A stretch of 5,228 nucleotides of DNA from Segetibacter sp. (GTDB lineage Bacteria > Bacteroidota > Bacteroidia > Chitinophagales > Chitinophagaceae). Location: assembly GCA_030146445.1 (NCBI GenBank), contig JASLBT010000320.1, positions 1 to 5,228 of the forward strand, written 5' to 3'. Within the stretch, counting starts at the first letter, position 1. Each line of letters begins with the position of its first letter. The notes under the pieces are model-generated. The model made no database searches and was not told where the DNA came from. It saw only the letters and a list, made by a program, of their open reading frames with translations. A program made the translations under genes and the position numbers. Shown here in pieces: positions 1-5,228 of this stretch.

Positions 1-320
1 TGAGTGCAAACACCAGTAGTGTTGTAGAAACAAAAAGTCTGATTGAGATAAAGAATTTCACTGGGAATCTTTACGAGTCGATTGCGATAGTTGCAAAACG
101 GGCTAACCAGATAAACATTGCACTCAAGGAAGAGCTCCATAACAAACTCGAGGAATTTGCAAGTCATACTGATAGCCTGGAAGAAATACACGAAAACAAA
201 GAACAAATAGAGATTTCCAAAGCTTACGAAAGAATGCCTAACCCTGCTATACTAGCGACGCAGGAGTTCATGGACAATAAAATTTATTATCGTAAGAATG
301 ACTCAGACCTGTTTAGCTAA
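1..320 (+). CDS. rpoZ: RNA polymerase omega subunit, Bacteroidota type (start clipped by one base)
   Basis: Small subunit that helps assemble and stabilise core RNA polymerase in the cytoplasm. The window opens with TG; if the base before it is A, the start codon is ATG and the protein is 106 aa, beginning MSANTSSVVETKSL and ending DSDLFS before TAA at 318-320. Frame-setting codons begin at base 3. A GNLYESIAIVAKRANQI segment matches the omega core (aromatic residue, then a KRA-x-QI helix), and the later EEFASHTDSLEEIHENKEQ and EISKAYERMPNP segments match the Bacteroidota form, which ends in an EF-x-x-x-K-I-Y-Y-R type tail. Length is normal for the group (about 100-110 aa). It lies upstream of coaBC, a common Bacteroidota order, but is separated from it by a terminator. 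Identification rests on remembered family features; the start codon is inferred. Confidence 0.8.
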   Translation, partial: SANTSSVVETKSLIEIKNFTGNLYESIAIVAKRANQINIALKEELHNKLEEFASHTDSLEEIHENKEQIEISKAYERMPNPAILATQEFMDNKIYYRKNDSDLFS

Positions 321-339
321 GTCTTTTTCTTACCACATT

Positions 340-371
340 AAAAAACGGCAGTTTGTTAACTGTCGTTTTTT
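340..371 (+). terminator. Intrinsic terminator after rpoZ, possibly bidirectional
   Basis: A perfect-length inverted repeat with arms 340-353 and 358-371 and a TGTT loop at 354-357. All 14 positions pair if one G-U wobble is allowed. The core CGGCAGTT/AACTGTCG is flanked by an A-run on the left and a T-run on the right, which continues T-rich to about 379. The A-run means the opposite strand also ends in U, so it could stop transcription from either side. It lies 20 bases after the rpoZ stop and 15 bases before coaBC, so it probably separates or attenuates coaBC expression relative to rpoZ. Confidence 0.85.
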
Positions 372-381
372 GTTATTTTAG
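352..381 (+). promoter_or_regulatory. Possible Bacteroidota-type promoter for coaBC overlapping the terminator
   Basis: TTTG at 352-355 and TATTTTAG at 374-381 resemble the Bacteroidota sigma-ABfr elements (-33 TTTG and -7 TAnnTTTG, the latter with one mismatch), 18 bases apart. If used, transcription would start almost on the coaBC ATG at 387, giving a leaderless or nearly leaderless message. The TTTG lies inside the terminator hairpin. This is a weak match in AT-rich DNA and is offered only because coaBC needs a promoter of its own if the terminator is efficient. Confidence 0.2.
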
Positions 382-386
382 GAACG

Positions 387-1589
387 ATGATACATGGAAA
401 AAAGATCCTTCTGGGAGTTACCGGCAGTATCGCTGCTTACAAAGCTATTTTACTGGTTCGTTTACTGGTAAAAGCAGGAGCCGAAGTGAGAGTCGTAGTT
501 ACACCCGCCGCCGCCGACTTTGTATCCGTGTTAACTTTGTCGACCTTAAGCAAGAATAAGGTTTTGAGTGTATTGGCTGATGAAGACACCTGGGCCAATC
601 ATGTCATGCTCGGGCGATGGGCCGACGTAATGATTGTCGCCCCGCTTAGTTGTAATACCCTGGCAAAAATGGCAGGCGGTTTTTGCGACAATCTGTTAAT
701 GGCGATTTATCTATCCGCTACCTGCCCCGTCGCAGTTGCCCCGGCAATGGATGAAGACATGTGGCATCACCCATCAACCCGGCGCAATTTGTCCAGCATT
801 GAAGGATTCGGCAATAACGTCATCCCGGTAAATAGTGGCGAACTTGCAAGTGGCTTATATGGTGAGGGAAGAATGTCGGAGCCGGAAGAGATTGTGGCTT
901 TCCTGGAAGAAACATATTTCCGGAATTTGCAGCTAAAAGGGAAATCTGTCCTTATCTCTGCGGGTCCGACTTACGAAGCTATCGATCCCGTAAGGTTCAT
1001 CGGTAACCATTCGAGTGGAAAGATGGGCTTTGCCCTTGCGGAACAATTTTATTTTGCTGGAGCGAATGTTCAAATGGTGTGCGGACCGACAACGGAGAGA
1101 ACAAATTATCGCGGAATAAAGGTGTCCAATGTGACCTCTGCGGAAGAAATGTTTGAGAGCTGCACTTCATTTTTTCCCGATGCAGATATTACCGTGATGG
1201 CGGCAGCTGTGGCCGACTACCGCCCGTTGACCATGGCGATGCAAAAAATAAAAAAATCGTCTGACAGCTTTTCGATCGACCTTACCAAAACTACAGACAT
1301 CCTCAAGCATCTCGGTCAAATTAAGAGCGGTAAGCAGTTGCTTGCAGGATTTGCTCTTGAGACTGAAAACGAAAGAATTCATGCAACGGAGAAGTTAAAA
1401 AATAAAAACGCTGACCTTATTGTATTAAATTCCCTTCGGGATGCGGAAGCAGGCTTTGGAAAAGATACAAACAAAGTAATCATTTTTGACCGCGAGGGTA
1501 ATGAGTGGCTATTCCCCGCAAAGAGTAAGTCTGAGGTAGCCAAAGACATTGTTGAAATAATCATACAAAAGCTTCATGATAAAAAGTAG
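387..1589 (+). CDS. coaBC: Bifunctional phosphopantothenoylcysteine decarboxylase / phosphopantothenate-cysteine ligase
   Basis: Makes 4'-phosphopantetheine from 4'-phosphopantothenate and cysteine, two middle steps of coenzyme A synthesis, in the cytoplasm. The 400 aa are normal for the fused enzyme. The N-terminal flavin-dependent CoaC domain (about 1-170) has GVTGSIAAYK at 10-19, the NHVMLGRWAD segment with the presumed catalytic His72, the PLSCNTLAKMAGG flavin-binding region at 86-98, and a PAMDEDMW clamp at 119-126. The C-terminal CoaB domain (about 184-400) has SAGPTYEAIDPVRFIGNHSS at 191-210 followed by GKMG, including Asn207; then AAAVADYRP at 272-280, KIKK at 287-290 and GFALETEN at 321-328. 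Start: ATG 387 gives the standard KKILLGVTGSIAAYK beginning; the ATG at 394 is out of frame. GGAA lies very close upstream. Oddities: Asp122 and Ser155 replace the Asn and Cys of E. coli CoaC. The 3' end overlaps the next gene by 14 bases. Confidence 0.97.
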   Translation: MIHGKKILLGVTGSIAAYKAILLVRLLVKAGAEVRVVVTPAAADFVSVLTLSTLSKNKVLSVLADEDTWANHVMLGRWADVMIVAPLSCNTLAKMAGGFCDNLLMAIYLSATCPVAVAPAMDEDMWHHPSTRRNLSSIEGFGNNVIPVNSGELASGLYGEGRMSEPEEIVAFLEETYFRNLQLKGKSVLISAGPTYEAIDPVRFIGNHSSGKMGFALAEQFYFAGANVQMVCGPTTERTNYRGIKVSNVTSAEEMFESCTSFFPDADITVMAAAVADYRPLTMAMQKIKKSSDSFSIDLTKTTDILKHLGQIKSGKQLLAGFALETENERIHATEKLKNKNADLIVLNSLRDAEAGFGKDTNKVIIFDREGNEWLFPAKSKSEVAKDIVEIIIQKLHDKK

Positions 1590-2496
1590 CATTTTTCTCA
1601 TCTTCTTCCTTTGTGTGTATGCTGGCGTAAAAAGCCAGGAAGTACAGGCAAAGGTTACCGTATTAGCGACAAGGGTCGGAACGTCGGTTGATAAGAAGAT
1701 ATTTCAGACACTGCAAACCCAGTTGACGAACTTCATTAATAACCGCAAATGGACATCGGACGCTTTTCAGTCTCAGGAGAAGATTGAATGCAGCTTTCTG
1801 CTCAACATCGATAAAGTTGTAGAAAGTAATGTTTATACAGCGTCGTTAACCATACAAGCTGCACGTCCGGTATACAATTCCTCGTACCAAACAGCATTGA
1901 TCAACTTTCAGGATGCAGATCTTGCCTTTAGGTACGTGGAATACCAACCAGTAGAGTTCAATGAAAGCCGGGTTCAAGGTAATGATGCACTCGCTGGCAA
2001 CTTAACAGCTACGATTGCATACTACGTTTACGTCATGCTCGGCCTCGACTACGACTCTTTTAGCTCAAAGGCCGGTGATGTTTATTTTCAAAAAGCGCAG
2101 AACATTGTGAACAACGCCCCTGAAAGCAGGGAAATAACCGGATGGAAAGCATTCGACGGCAGGCGTAACCGGTATTGGCTTATCGAAAACATGATGAACA
2201 CCAGGTACAACATCGTTCACGACGTGATTTATACTTATTATCGCTCCGGCCTGGATCAGATGTACGAGAATGAACAAACTGCAAGGACTCAGATTCTTGA
2301 AGCAATCAACCAGCTGCAGGCTATGAACCAGGAGAATCCGAACACGATGATCGTGCAGTTTTTTATGCAGGGTAAGTCACAGGAACTGATCAAGATTTTC
2401 AAAAAGGCATCACCCCAGGAAAAAGTCAGGGCAATTGACCTGTTGCAAAAACTTGATGTCTCGAATGCTGCGAAATACAAACAGGAGATAAAATGA
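1576..2496 (+). CDS. porD: DUF4835 family secreted protein (PorD-like)
   Basis: Exported protein of a Bacteroidota-restricted family that databases label DUF4835 or type IX secretion protein PorD; its molecular role is not established to my knowledge. Residues 1-20 form a signal peptide (short Lys-containing start, hydrophobic FLIFFLCVYAG core, likely cut VKS-Q at 20/21), so it should act in the periplasm or at the outer membrane. Family landmarks are FINNRKWT near 53-60, the ERI-like QEKIECSF near 67-74, AARPVYNSSY at 95-104, AYYVYVMLGLDYDSFS at 148-163, GWKAFDGRRNRYWL at 189-202 and YYRSGLDQMY at 221-230. The 306 aa are full length. The ATG sits within the last codons of coaBC, so the two are likely translationally coupled, and the stop overlaps the next start as ATGA. 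Adjacency to coaBC is typical. The link to type IX secretion comes from the database name, not from anything visible here. Confidence 0.85.
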   Translation: MIKSSIFLIFFLCVYAGVKSQEVQAKVTVLATRVGTSVDKKIFQTLQTQLTNFINNRKWTSDAFQSQEKIECSFLLNIDKVVESNVYTASLTIQAARPVYNSSYQTALINFQDADLAFRYVEYQPVEFNESRVQGNDALAGNLTATIAYYVYVMLGLDYDSFSSKAGDVYFQKAQNIVNNAPESREITGWKAFDGRRNRYWLIENMMNTRYNIVHDVIYTYYRSGLDQMYENEQTARTQILEAINQLQAMNQENPNTMIVQFFMQGKSQELIKIFKKASPQEKVRAIDLLQKLDVSNAAKYKQEIK

Positions 2497-2861
2497 CGCG
2501 AGTAGTTCTGCTATCTCTGGTTATGTTTTTAGCTGCCTGTAATTCGCAATCGTCGGTTCCGCGGGAGGTCATTGCGCCCGACCAGATGAAAAAAATTGTA
2601 TTCGACCTTCTGAGAGCCGATGAATATGTTTCCAGTTACGTGTTCAAGGATAGCAGCCTTGACCGAAAACAGGAGACAATAAAGATGTACGAGCAGGTTT
2701 TCTTAATTCATAAGATATCAAAAACCGAGTTTTACAACAGTTACCGGTATTACCAGGAACACCCCGACAAACATAAATTAATGTTTGATTCGTTAACGAA
2801 CTGGTCCAGCCGACAGCGGCCACCTGACAGTACCAATCCTCCCAAGTTGATGCAAAAATAA
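2493..2861 (+). CDS. DUF4296 family lipoprotein
   Basis: Small (122 aa) predicted lipoprotein of unknown function. The N-terminus MTRVVLLSLVMFLAACNSQ is a lipoprotein signal peptide with lipobox LAAC and lipidated Cys16, so the mature protein should be anchored in the inner or outer membrane facing the periplasm. The body follows the DUF4296 pattern: a VIAPDQMKKIVFDLLRADEY segment at 26-45, then a helical segment KMYEQVFLIHKISKTEFYNS at 64-83 and RYYQEHPDK at 85-93. The tail after about residue 100 is Pro/Ser-rich and probably disordered. The start ATG overlaps the porD stop (ATGA), implying coupled translation and perhaps a shared envelope role. Family assignment is from memory of the pattern; nothing indicates a substrate or partner. 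Confidence 0.75.
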   Translation: MTRVVLLSLVMFLAACNSQSSVPREVIAPDQMKKIVFDLLRADEYVSSYVFKDSSLDRKQETIKMYEQVFLIHKISKTEFYNSYRYYQEHPDKHKLMFDSLTNWSSRQRPPDSTNPPKLMQK

Positions 2862-2874
2862 ACCTGATAGCCAC

Positions 2875-3582
2875 ATGAATAAGGTTTTCGAAAATGCAGA
2901 TGATGCTATCCATGACATTCCAGACGGCGCAACCCTAATGGTCGGTGGATTTGGACTATGCGGCATCCCTGAAAACAGTATTTCCGCATTGCAACGAAAG
3001 GGGATCAAGGAACTGACTTGCATCTCAAACAATGCGGGTGTCGACGGGTTTGGCCTGGGCTCCCTGCTCCAGACCCGACAGGTGAAAAAGATGATGAGCA
3101 GTTACGTTGGTGAAAACGCGGAATTTGAACGACAACTACTTAGTGGAGAGCTTGAAGTCGACCTGATACCGCAGGGAACTTTGGCTACCAGGATACAGAT
3201 GGCTGGCATGGGTATTCCGGCCTTTTTTACTCCTGCAGGATACGGTACCGAAATAGCTGCGGGAAAAGAAATCCGGGAATTCGGGGGTAAAATGCACCTT
3301 ATGGAGTTTGCCTTGCATGCTGATTATGCCCTGGTGAAAGCCTGGAAAGGAGATAGCATGGGAAATCTTGTATTCCGGAAAACAACCCGGAATTTTTCTA
3401 CCTCGATGGCTAAGGCAGGAAAAGTCACGATTGCTGAAGTTGAACAATTGGTTGCTCCCGGAGAACTTGACCCTGATTGCATTCATGTACCGGGTATTTA
3501 CGTCCACCGAATTTTTCAGGGTGCTGATTATGAAAAACGGATAGAAAGAAGGACAATTCAACTCAATCGACAACACTCATAA
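2875..3582 (+). CDS. scoA: Succinyl-CoA:3-oxoacid CoA-transferase subunit A
   Basis: Alpha subunit of a class I CoA-transferase that moves CoA from succinyl-CoA to a 3-oxoacid, classically acetoacetate, feeding ketone bodies or leucine-derived acetoacetate to acetyl-CoA in the cytoplasm. The 235 aa are full length. Diagnostic segments are LMVGGFGLCGIPENSI at 21-36, SNNAGVDGFGLGSLL at 51-65, SSYVGENAEFERQLLSGELE at 75-94, IPQGTLATRIQMAGMGIPAF at 98-117, GYGTEIAAGKE at 122-132, and VTIAEVEQLVAPGELDPD with HVPGIYVHRI near the end. The usual RNFNP-like stretch reads RNFSTSMA at 172-179, a modest departure. The catalytic glutamate is on subunit B, encoded downstream after one intervening gene. It starts 13 bases after the lipoprotein gene, so it may share its transcript. 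The exact 3-oxoacid substrate (acetoacetate or a dicarboxylic 3-oxoadipate) cannot be read from sequence, although the SCOT-like motifs favour acetoacetate. Confidence 0.93.
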   Translation: MNKVFENADDAIHDIPDGATLMVGGFGLCGIPENSISALQRKGIKELTCISNNAGVDGFGLGSLLQTRQVKKMMSSYVGENAEFERQLLSGELEVDLIPQGTLATRIQMAGMGIPAFFTPAGYGTEIAAGKEIREFGGKMHLMEFALHADYALVKAWKGDSMGNLVFRKTTRNFSTSMAKAGKVTIAEVEQLVAPGELDPDCIHVPGIYVHRIFQGADYEKRIERRTIQLNRQHS

Positions 3583-3583
3583 T

Positions 3584-4330
3584 ATGTTTGTAAGTGCAAA
3601 CTTCCTGGCTATAAACTACGGTGTTGATGATGCCATTGCAAAGTTCTTTACGGATCGTCAGCCACCTGCAAATAATCTTTATTGGAGAGATAAATTGATG
3701 TACCTGCGACCTGAGGTTGGTTGGTTGTTTATTCCGTTAATCGTGGACCTTCTATATAAGTCAGGCATCAGTAAAGACAGCCTACTCTCCGAAGAGTATG
3801 TTTCTGTTATGGAACACATCGGTCATATCAGTGCACGTGAGGAAGTGGGAGAGATATCACGCGCAGAGGCGCTGTCTTCTGCTATCAGGTTTGTGAGTGC
3901 AAGAGCTATCAACAAAAGCTTTTTGGCCGGCATTGTGGACTTCATGCATGATAGCACAGACAATCGTTTTCATCCACTTTCGTTACCCTACAAAGCATTA
4001 CATCGTGGTGATTTGTTTTTGTTGTCATTGGTAGCCCTGCCCATTAGGGAAGATCAGGAATGGAAGGTTCTTCAATGTTGGTTTGCTTTGATAGGTACAC
4101 TGCTCCTACTTGATGACGCAGATGATCTTGAGCTCGACAGAGCGAATGGTGACGAAAATGCTTTCCTCGAAAGTGGGCTTGGTCACGACGGAGTCAACAG
4201 CATTAAAGAGCTGGTCAAAACCAACCTGGCATTTATCGCAGGACTAAATAGGCCAATGGCTTCAACTCTCGACAAAAAGTTTGTTGCATTGTCGAAACGT
4301 CCTAACATCCACGACTTGTTAAACCAGTAA
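3584..4330 (+). CDS. Unrecognised 248-aa protein between CoA-transferase subunits, with a DDxxD motif
   Basis: I do not recognise this family. The ATG follows the scoA stop by one base and the stop precedes the scoB ATG by two bases, so it looks like a true member of that operon. It has no signal peptide. It appears largely alpha-helical, with hydrophobic stretches at about 46-57 (VGWLFIPLIVDL), 143-152 (DLFLLSLVAL) and 163-176. The last stretch runs straight into DDADD at 177-181, followed by LELDRANGDENAFLE at 182-196. This DDxxD-x3-D-x3-G arrangement recalls an aspartate-rich metal-binding motif of all-alpha class I isoprenoid synthases, where such a motif closes a hydrophobic helix. A weaker HDSTD occurs at 122-126. 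It is shorter than most such enzymes (about 300 aa or more) and no clear second motif is visible, so function is open. Alternatives are a degenerate prenyltransferase-like protein or an unrelated helical protein with a chance acidic patch. That it is a real gene is fairly sure; the fold suggestion is weak. Confidence 0.7.
   Translation: MFVSANFLAINYGVDDAIAKFFTDRQPPANNLYWRDKLMYLRPEVGWLFIPLIVDLLYKSGISKDSLLSEEYVSVMEHIGHISAREEVGEISRAEALSSAIRFVSARAINKSFLAGIVDFMHDSTDNRFHPLSLPYKALHRGDLFLLSLVALPIREDQEWKVLQCWFALIGTLLLLDDADDLELDRANGDENAFLESGLGHDGVNSIKELVKTNLAFIAGLNRPMASTLDKKFVALSKRPNIHDLLNQ
4112..4126 (+). other. Codons for the DDADD aspartate-rich motif
   Basis: Encodes residues 177-181 of the unrecognised protein, directly after a hydrophobic run CWFALIGTLLLL. 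It fits DDxxD and has a further Asp four residues on, at 185. In class I isoprenoid synthases such aspartates bind magnesium and the diphosphate of the substrate. That they do so here is an inference from position and pattern only. Confidence 0.3.
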
Positions 4331-4332
4331 AT

Positions 4333-4989
4333 ATGCCGTTAGACAAATTTGGTATCGCAAGGCGGATCGCACTTGAACTAAAGGATGGGATGTATGTCAA
4401 TCTGGGAATTGGCATACCAACCCTGGTAAGCAATTATATCCCAGCCGGAATGACGGTGATTTTTCAAAGCGAAAACGGTATTCTCGGTATGGGGCCTTAC
4501 CCGGTAGAAGACGAAATCGATGCAGACCTGATTAATGCAGGAAAGGAAACAGTTACGGTAATACCCGGGGGCGCATTTTTCGACAGCGCAGAAAGTTTCG
4601 GAATGATCAGGGCCGGCAAAGTTGATCTCACCGTACTCGGGGCGATGGAGGTAAGTGAAAGAGGGGATATAGCAAACTGGAAGATACCGGGTAAAATGGT
4701 CAAGGGAATGGGTGGAGCAATGGACCTGGTGGCTAGCGCTAAGAACATTATTGTCGCTATGCAGCACACAAACCCGAAAGGCGAAAGCAAACTCCTGCCA
4801 TCCTGCACACTGCCGTTAACAGGGGTAGGTTGCGTAAAAAAAGTGGTCACCGAACTAGCAGTGCTCGACATAACCCTCGACGGCTTTCTATTACTCGAGC
4901 GAGCTCCCGGAGTATCGGTGGAGGAAATCAGGACAAAAACCCTCGGACGTTTAACAGTACCGGATTTCGTTCCTGAAATGGATTTTTAG
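4333..4989 (+). CDS. scoB: Succinyl-CoA:3-oxoacid CoA-transferase subunit B
   Basis: Beta subunit carrying the catalytic glutamate that forms a glutamyl-CoA thioester during CoA transfer between succinyl-CoA and a 3-oxoacid; it works with the scoA product as a heteromer. The 218 aa are full length. Diagnostic segments are YVNLGIGIPTLV at 21-32, QSENGILGMGPYP at 45-57 with the SENG motif and catalytic Glu47, VIPGGAFFDSAESFGMIRAG at 76-95, LGAMEVSERGDIANWKIPGK at 102-121, then MVKGMGGAMDLV at 122-133, and HTNPKGESKLLPSCTLPLTG at 145-164. The last residues, PDFVPEMDF, form a usual C-terminus, so the TAG at 4987-4989 is the natural end. In most genomes scoB directly follows scoA; here a 747-base gene lies between them. 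No convincing terminator hairpin with a T-run follows the stop inside the window. Confidence 0.95.
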   Translation: MPLDKFGIARRIALELKDGMYVNLGIGIPTLVSNYIPAGMTVIFQSENGILGMGPYPVEDEIDADLINAGKETVTVIPGGAFFDSAESFGMIRAGKVDLTVLGAMEVSERGDIANWKIPGKMVKGMGGAMDLVASAKNIIVAMQHTNPKGESKLLPSCTLPLTGVGCVKKVVTELAVLDITLDGFLLLERAPGVSVEEIRTKTLGRLTVPDFVPEMDF

Positions 4990-5192
4990 TATTTACTTCA
5001 ATTCAGTTGTTCAGACTGTCTTGCAGAGCTGGAATGTTTACCAGCCCGCTGCGCACTCGCATCCCCTAAAACCTTCGGCCACACAGAGGTGCCAGTCTTA
5101 CGTACGCCCATACTTCCCTCTTTAGATTTCGTCACACATTCCTGAGGTGTTTAAACCCGACTTACTTACACTACCTGGAAGGCAACGTTGAG
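4990..5192. other. Intergenic stretch with a GC-rich patch and no convincing gene
   Basis: About 200 bases after scoB with no gene I can support. Positions 5041-5100 are about 62% GC by count (37 of 60), clearly richer than the flanking DNA. Small inverted repeats are visible: GCTGG/CCAGC at 5028-5032 and 5041-5045, and TGCG/CGCA at 5050-5053 and 5058-5061. Neither is followed by a T-run. A 37-codon ORF (minus strand, 4998-5111) opens after a purine-rich AGAGGGAAG, and the scoB frame stays open after its TAG up to a TGA at 5143-5145. Each is short enough to be chance. The stretch could hold a structured RNA, a decayed element, or ordinary spacer. Confidence 0.4.
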
Positions 5193-5228
5193 TTAGTTTT
5201 TACGGAGATTTGGATCAGCAAATTTATA
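5193..5228 (-). CDS. Possible 3' end of a convergent gene cut by the window edge
   Basis: Read on the minus strand from the edge, 11 sense codons giving YKFADPNLRKN precede a TAA at 5193-5195. The polar, basic ending followed directly by a stop would suit a protein C-terminus, and a convergent neighbour would explain the spacer after scoB. Eleven codons cannot establish a gene, another minus-strand frame is also open for 18 codons here, and a + strand frame is open through the same bases, so this is only a pointer to check outside the window. Confidence 0.2.
   Translation of the reverse strand, partial: YKFADPNLRKN

Noticed and set aside
353..559. A 68-codon + strand ORF overlapping the terminator and the start of coaBC
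   Set aside because: It begins within the terminator hairpin, runs out of frame inside well-conserved coaBC sequence, and its Arg/Ser-rich translation resembles no family.
3136..3576. A 146-codon minus-strand ORF opposite scoA
   Set aside because: scoA is unmistakable in the other strand; this is a shadow frame with no recognisable protein features. The other minus-strand ORFs within coaBC, porD, the lipoprotein gene and scoB were set aside for the same reason.
3584..4330. The 248-aa protein as a third CoA-transferase subunit or duplicated transferase domain
   Set aside because: It lacks the GGFG, SENG and GGAFFD-type motifs of either subunit, and both subunits are complete without it.
5028..5045. 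Hairpin GCTGG/CCAGC with an 8-base loop considered as the scoB terminator
   Set aside because: The stem is only five pairs and is followed by CCGCTGCGC rather than a T-run.
4987..5145. Read-through of the scoB TAG into a 51-codon extension
   Set aside because: The scoB protein already ends at the usual family length and C-terminus, and the extension (Cys/Pro-rich) resembles no domain. A 51-codon open run in GC-rich DNA is not rare enough to argue for recoding.
4990..5192. Remnant of a group II intron or other mobile element
   Set aside because: The composition and the minus-strand GTGTGACGAAA stretch prompted the idea, but I could not identify a domain V hairpin, a reverse transcriptase segment or terminal repeats.

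Overview
The window looks like chromosomal DNA of a member of the Bacteroidota, probably Cytophagales or Chitinophagales. The evidence is a Bacteroidota-type RNA polymerase omega subunit, a DUF4835 (PorD-like) secreted protein and a DUF4296 lipoprotein, both families essentially confined to this phylum, and starts that mostly lack Shine-Dalgarno sequences. All seven supported genes lie on the + strand.

Layout: (1) 1-320, rpoZ, cut by the window edge so that only the first base of its probable ATG is missing. (2) 340-371, a strong intrinsic terminator hairpin. (3) 387-2861, a tightly packed group: coaBC (coenzyme A biosynthesis), a porD-like DUF4835 gene overlapping it by 14 bases, and a DUF4296 lipoprotein gene joined by an ATGA overlap. 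(4) 2875-4989, scoA, an unrecognised 248-aa gene and scoB, separated by only 1 and 2 bases. scoA and scoB are the two halves of a succinyl-CoA:3-oxoacid CoA-transferase. (5) 4990-5228, about 240 bases with no convincing gene, including a patch of about 62% GC and possibly the 3' end of a minus-strand gene at the edge.

Functionally the window joins housekeeping genes (transcription, CoA synthesis, envelope proteins) to a ketone-body/3-oxoacid CoA-transferase. The spacing from coaBC to scoB (overlaps or gaps of at most 13 bases) allows one transcript for six genes. From memory of Bacteroidota gene order, rpoZ-coaBC-DUF4835 is often followed by recN; here that slot holds the lipoprotein and CoA-transferase genes.

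The best candidate for something undescribed is the 248-aa protein encoded between the two CoA-transferase subunits. It has no function I recognise, but carries a DDxxD aspartate-rich motif at the end of a hydrophobic helix-like stretch, reminiscent of class I isoprenoid synthases. A second point of interest is the CoaC half of CoaBC, where two residues known as important in the E. coli enzyme are Asp and Ser instead of Asn and Cys. No CRISPR array, tRNA, rRNA or insertion sequence was seen.
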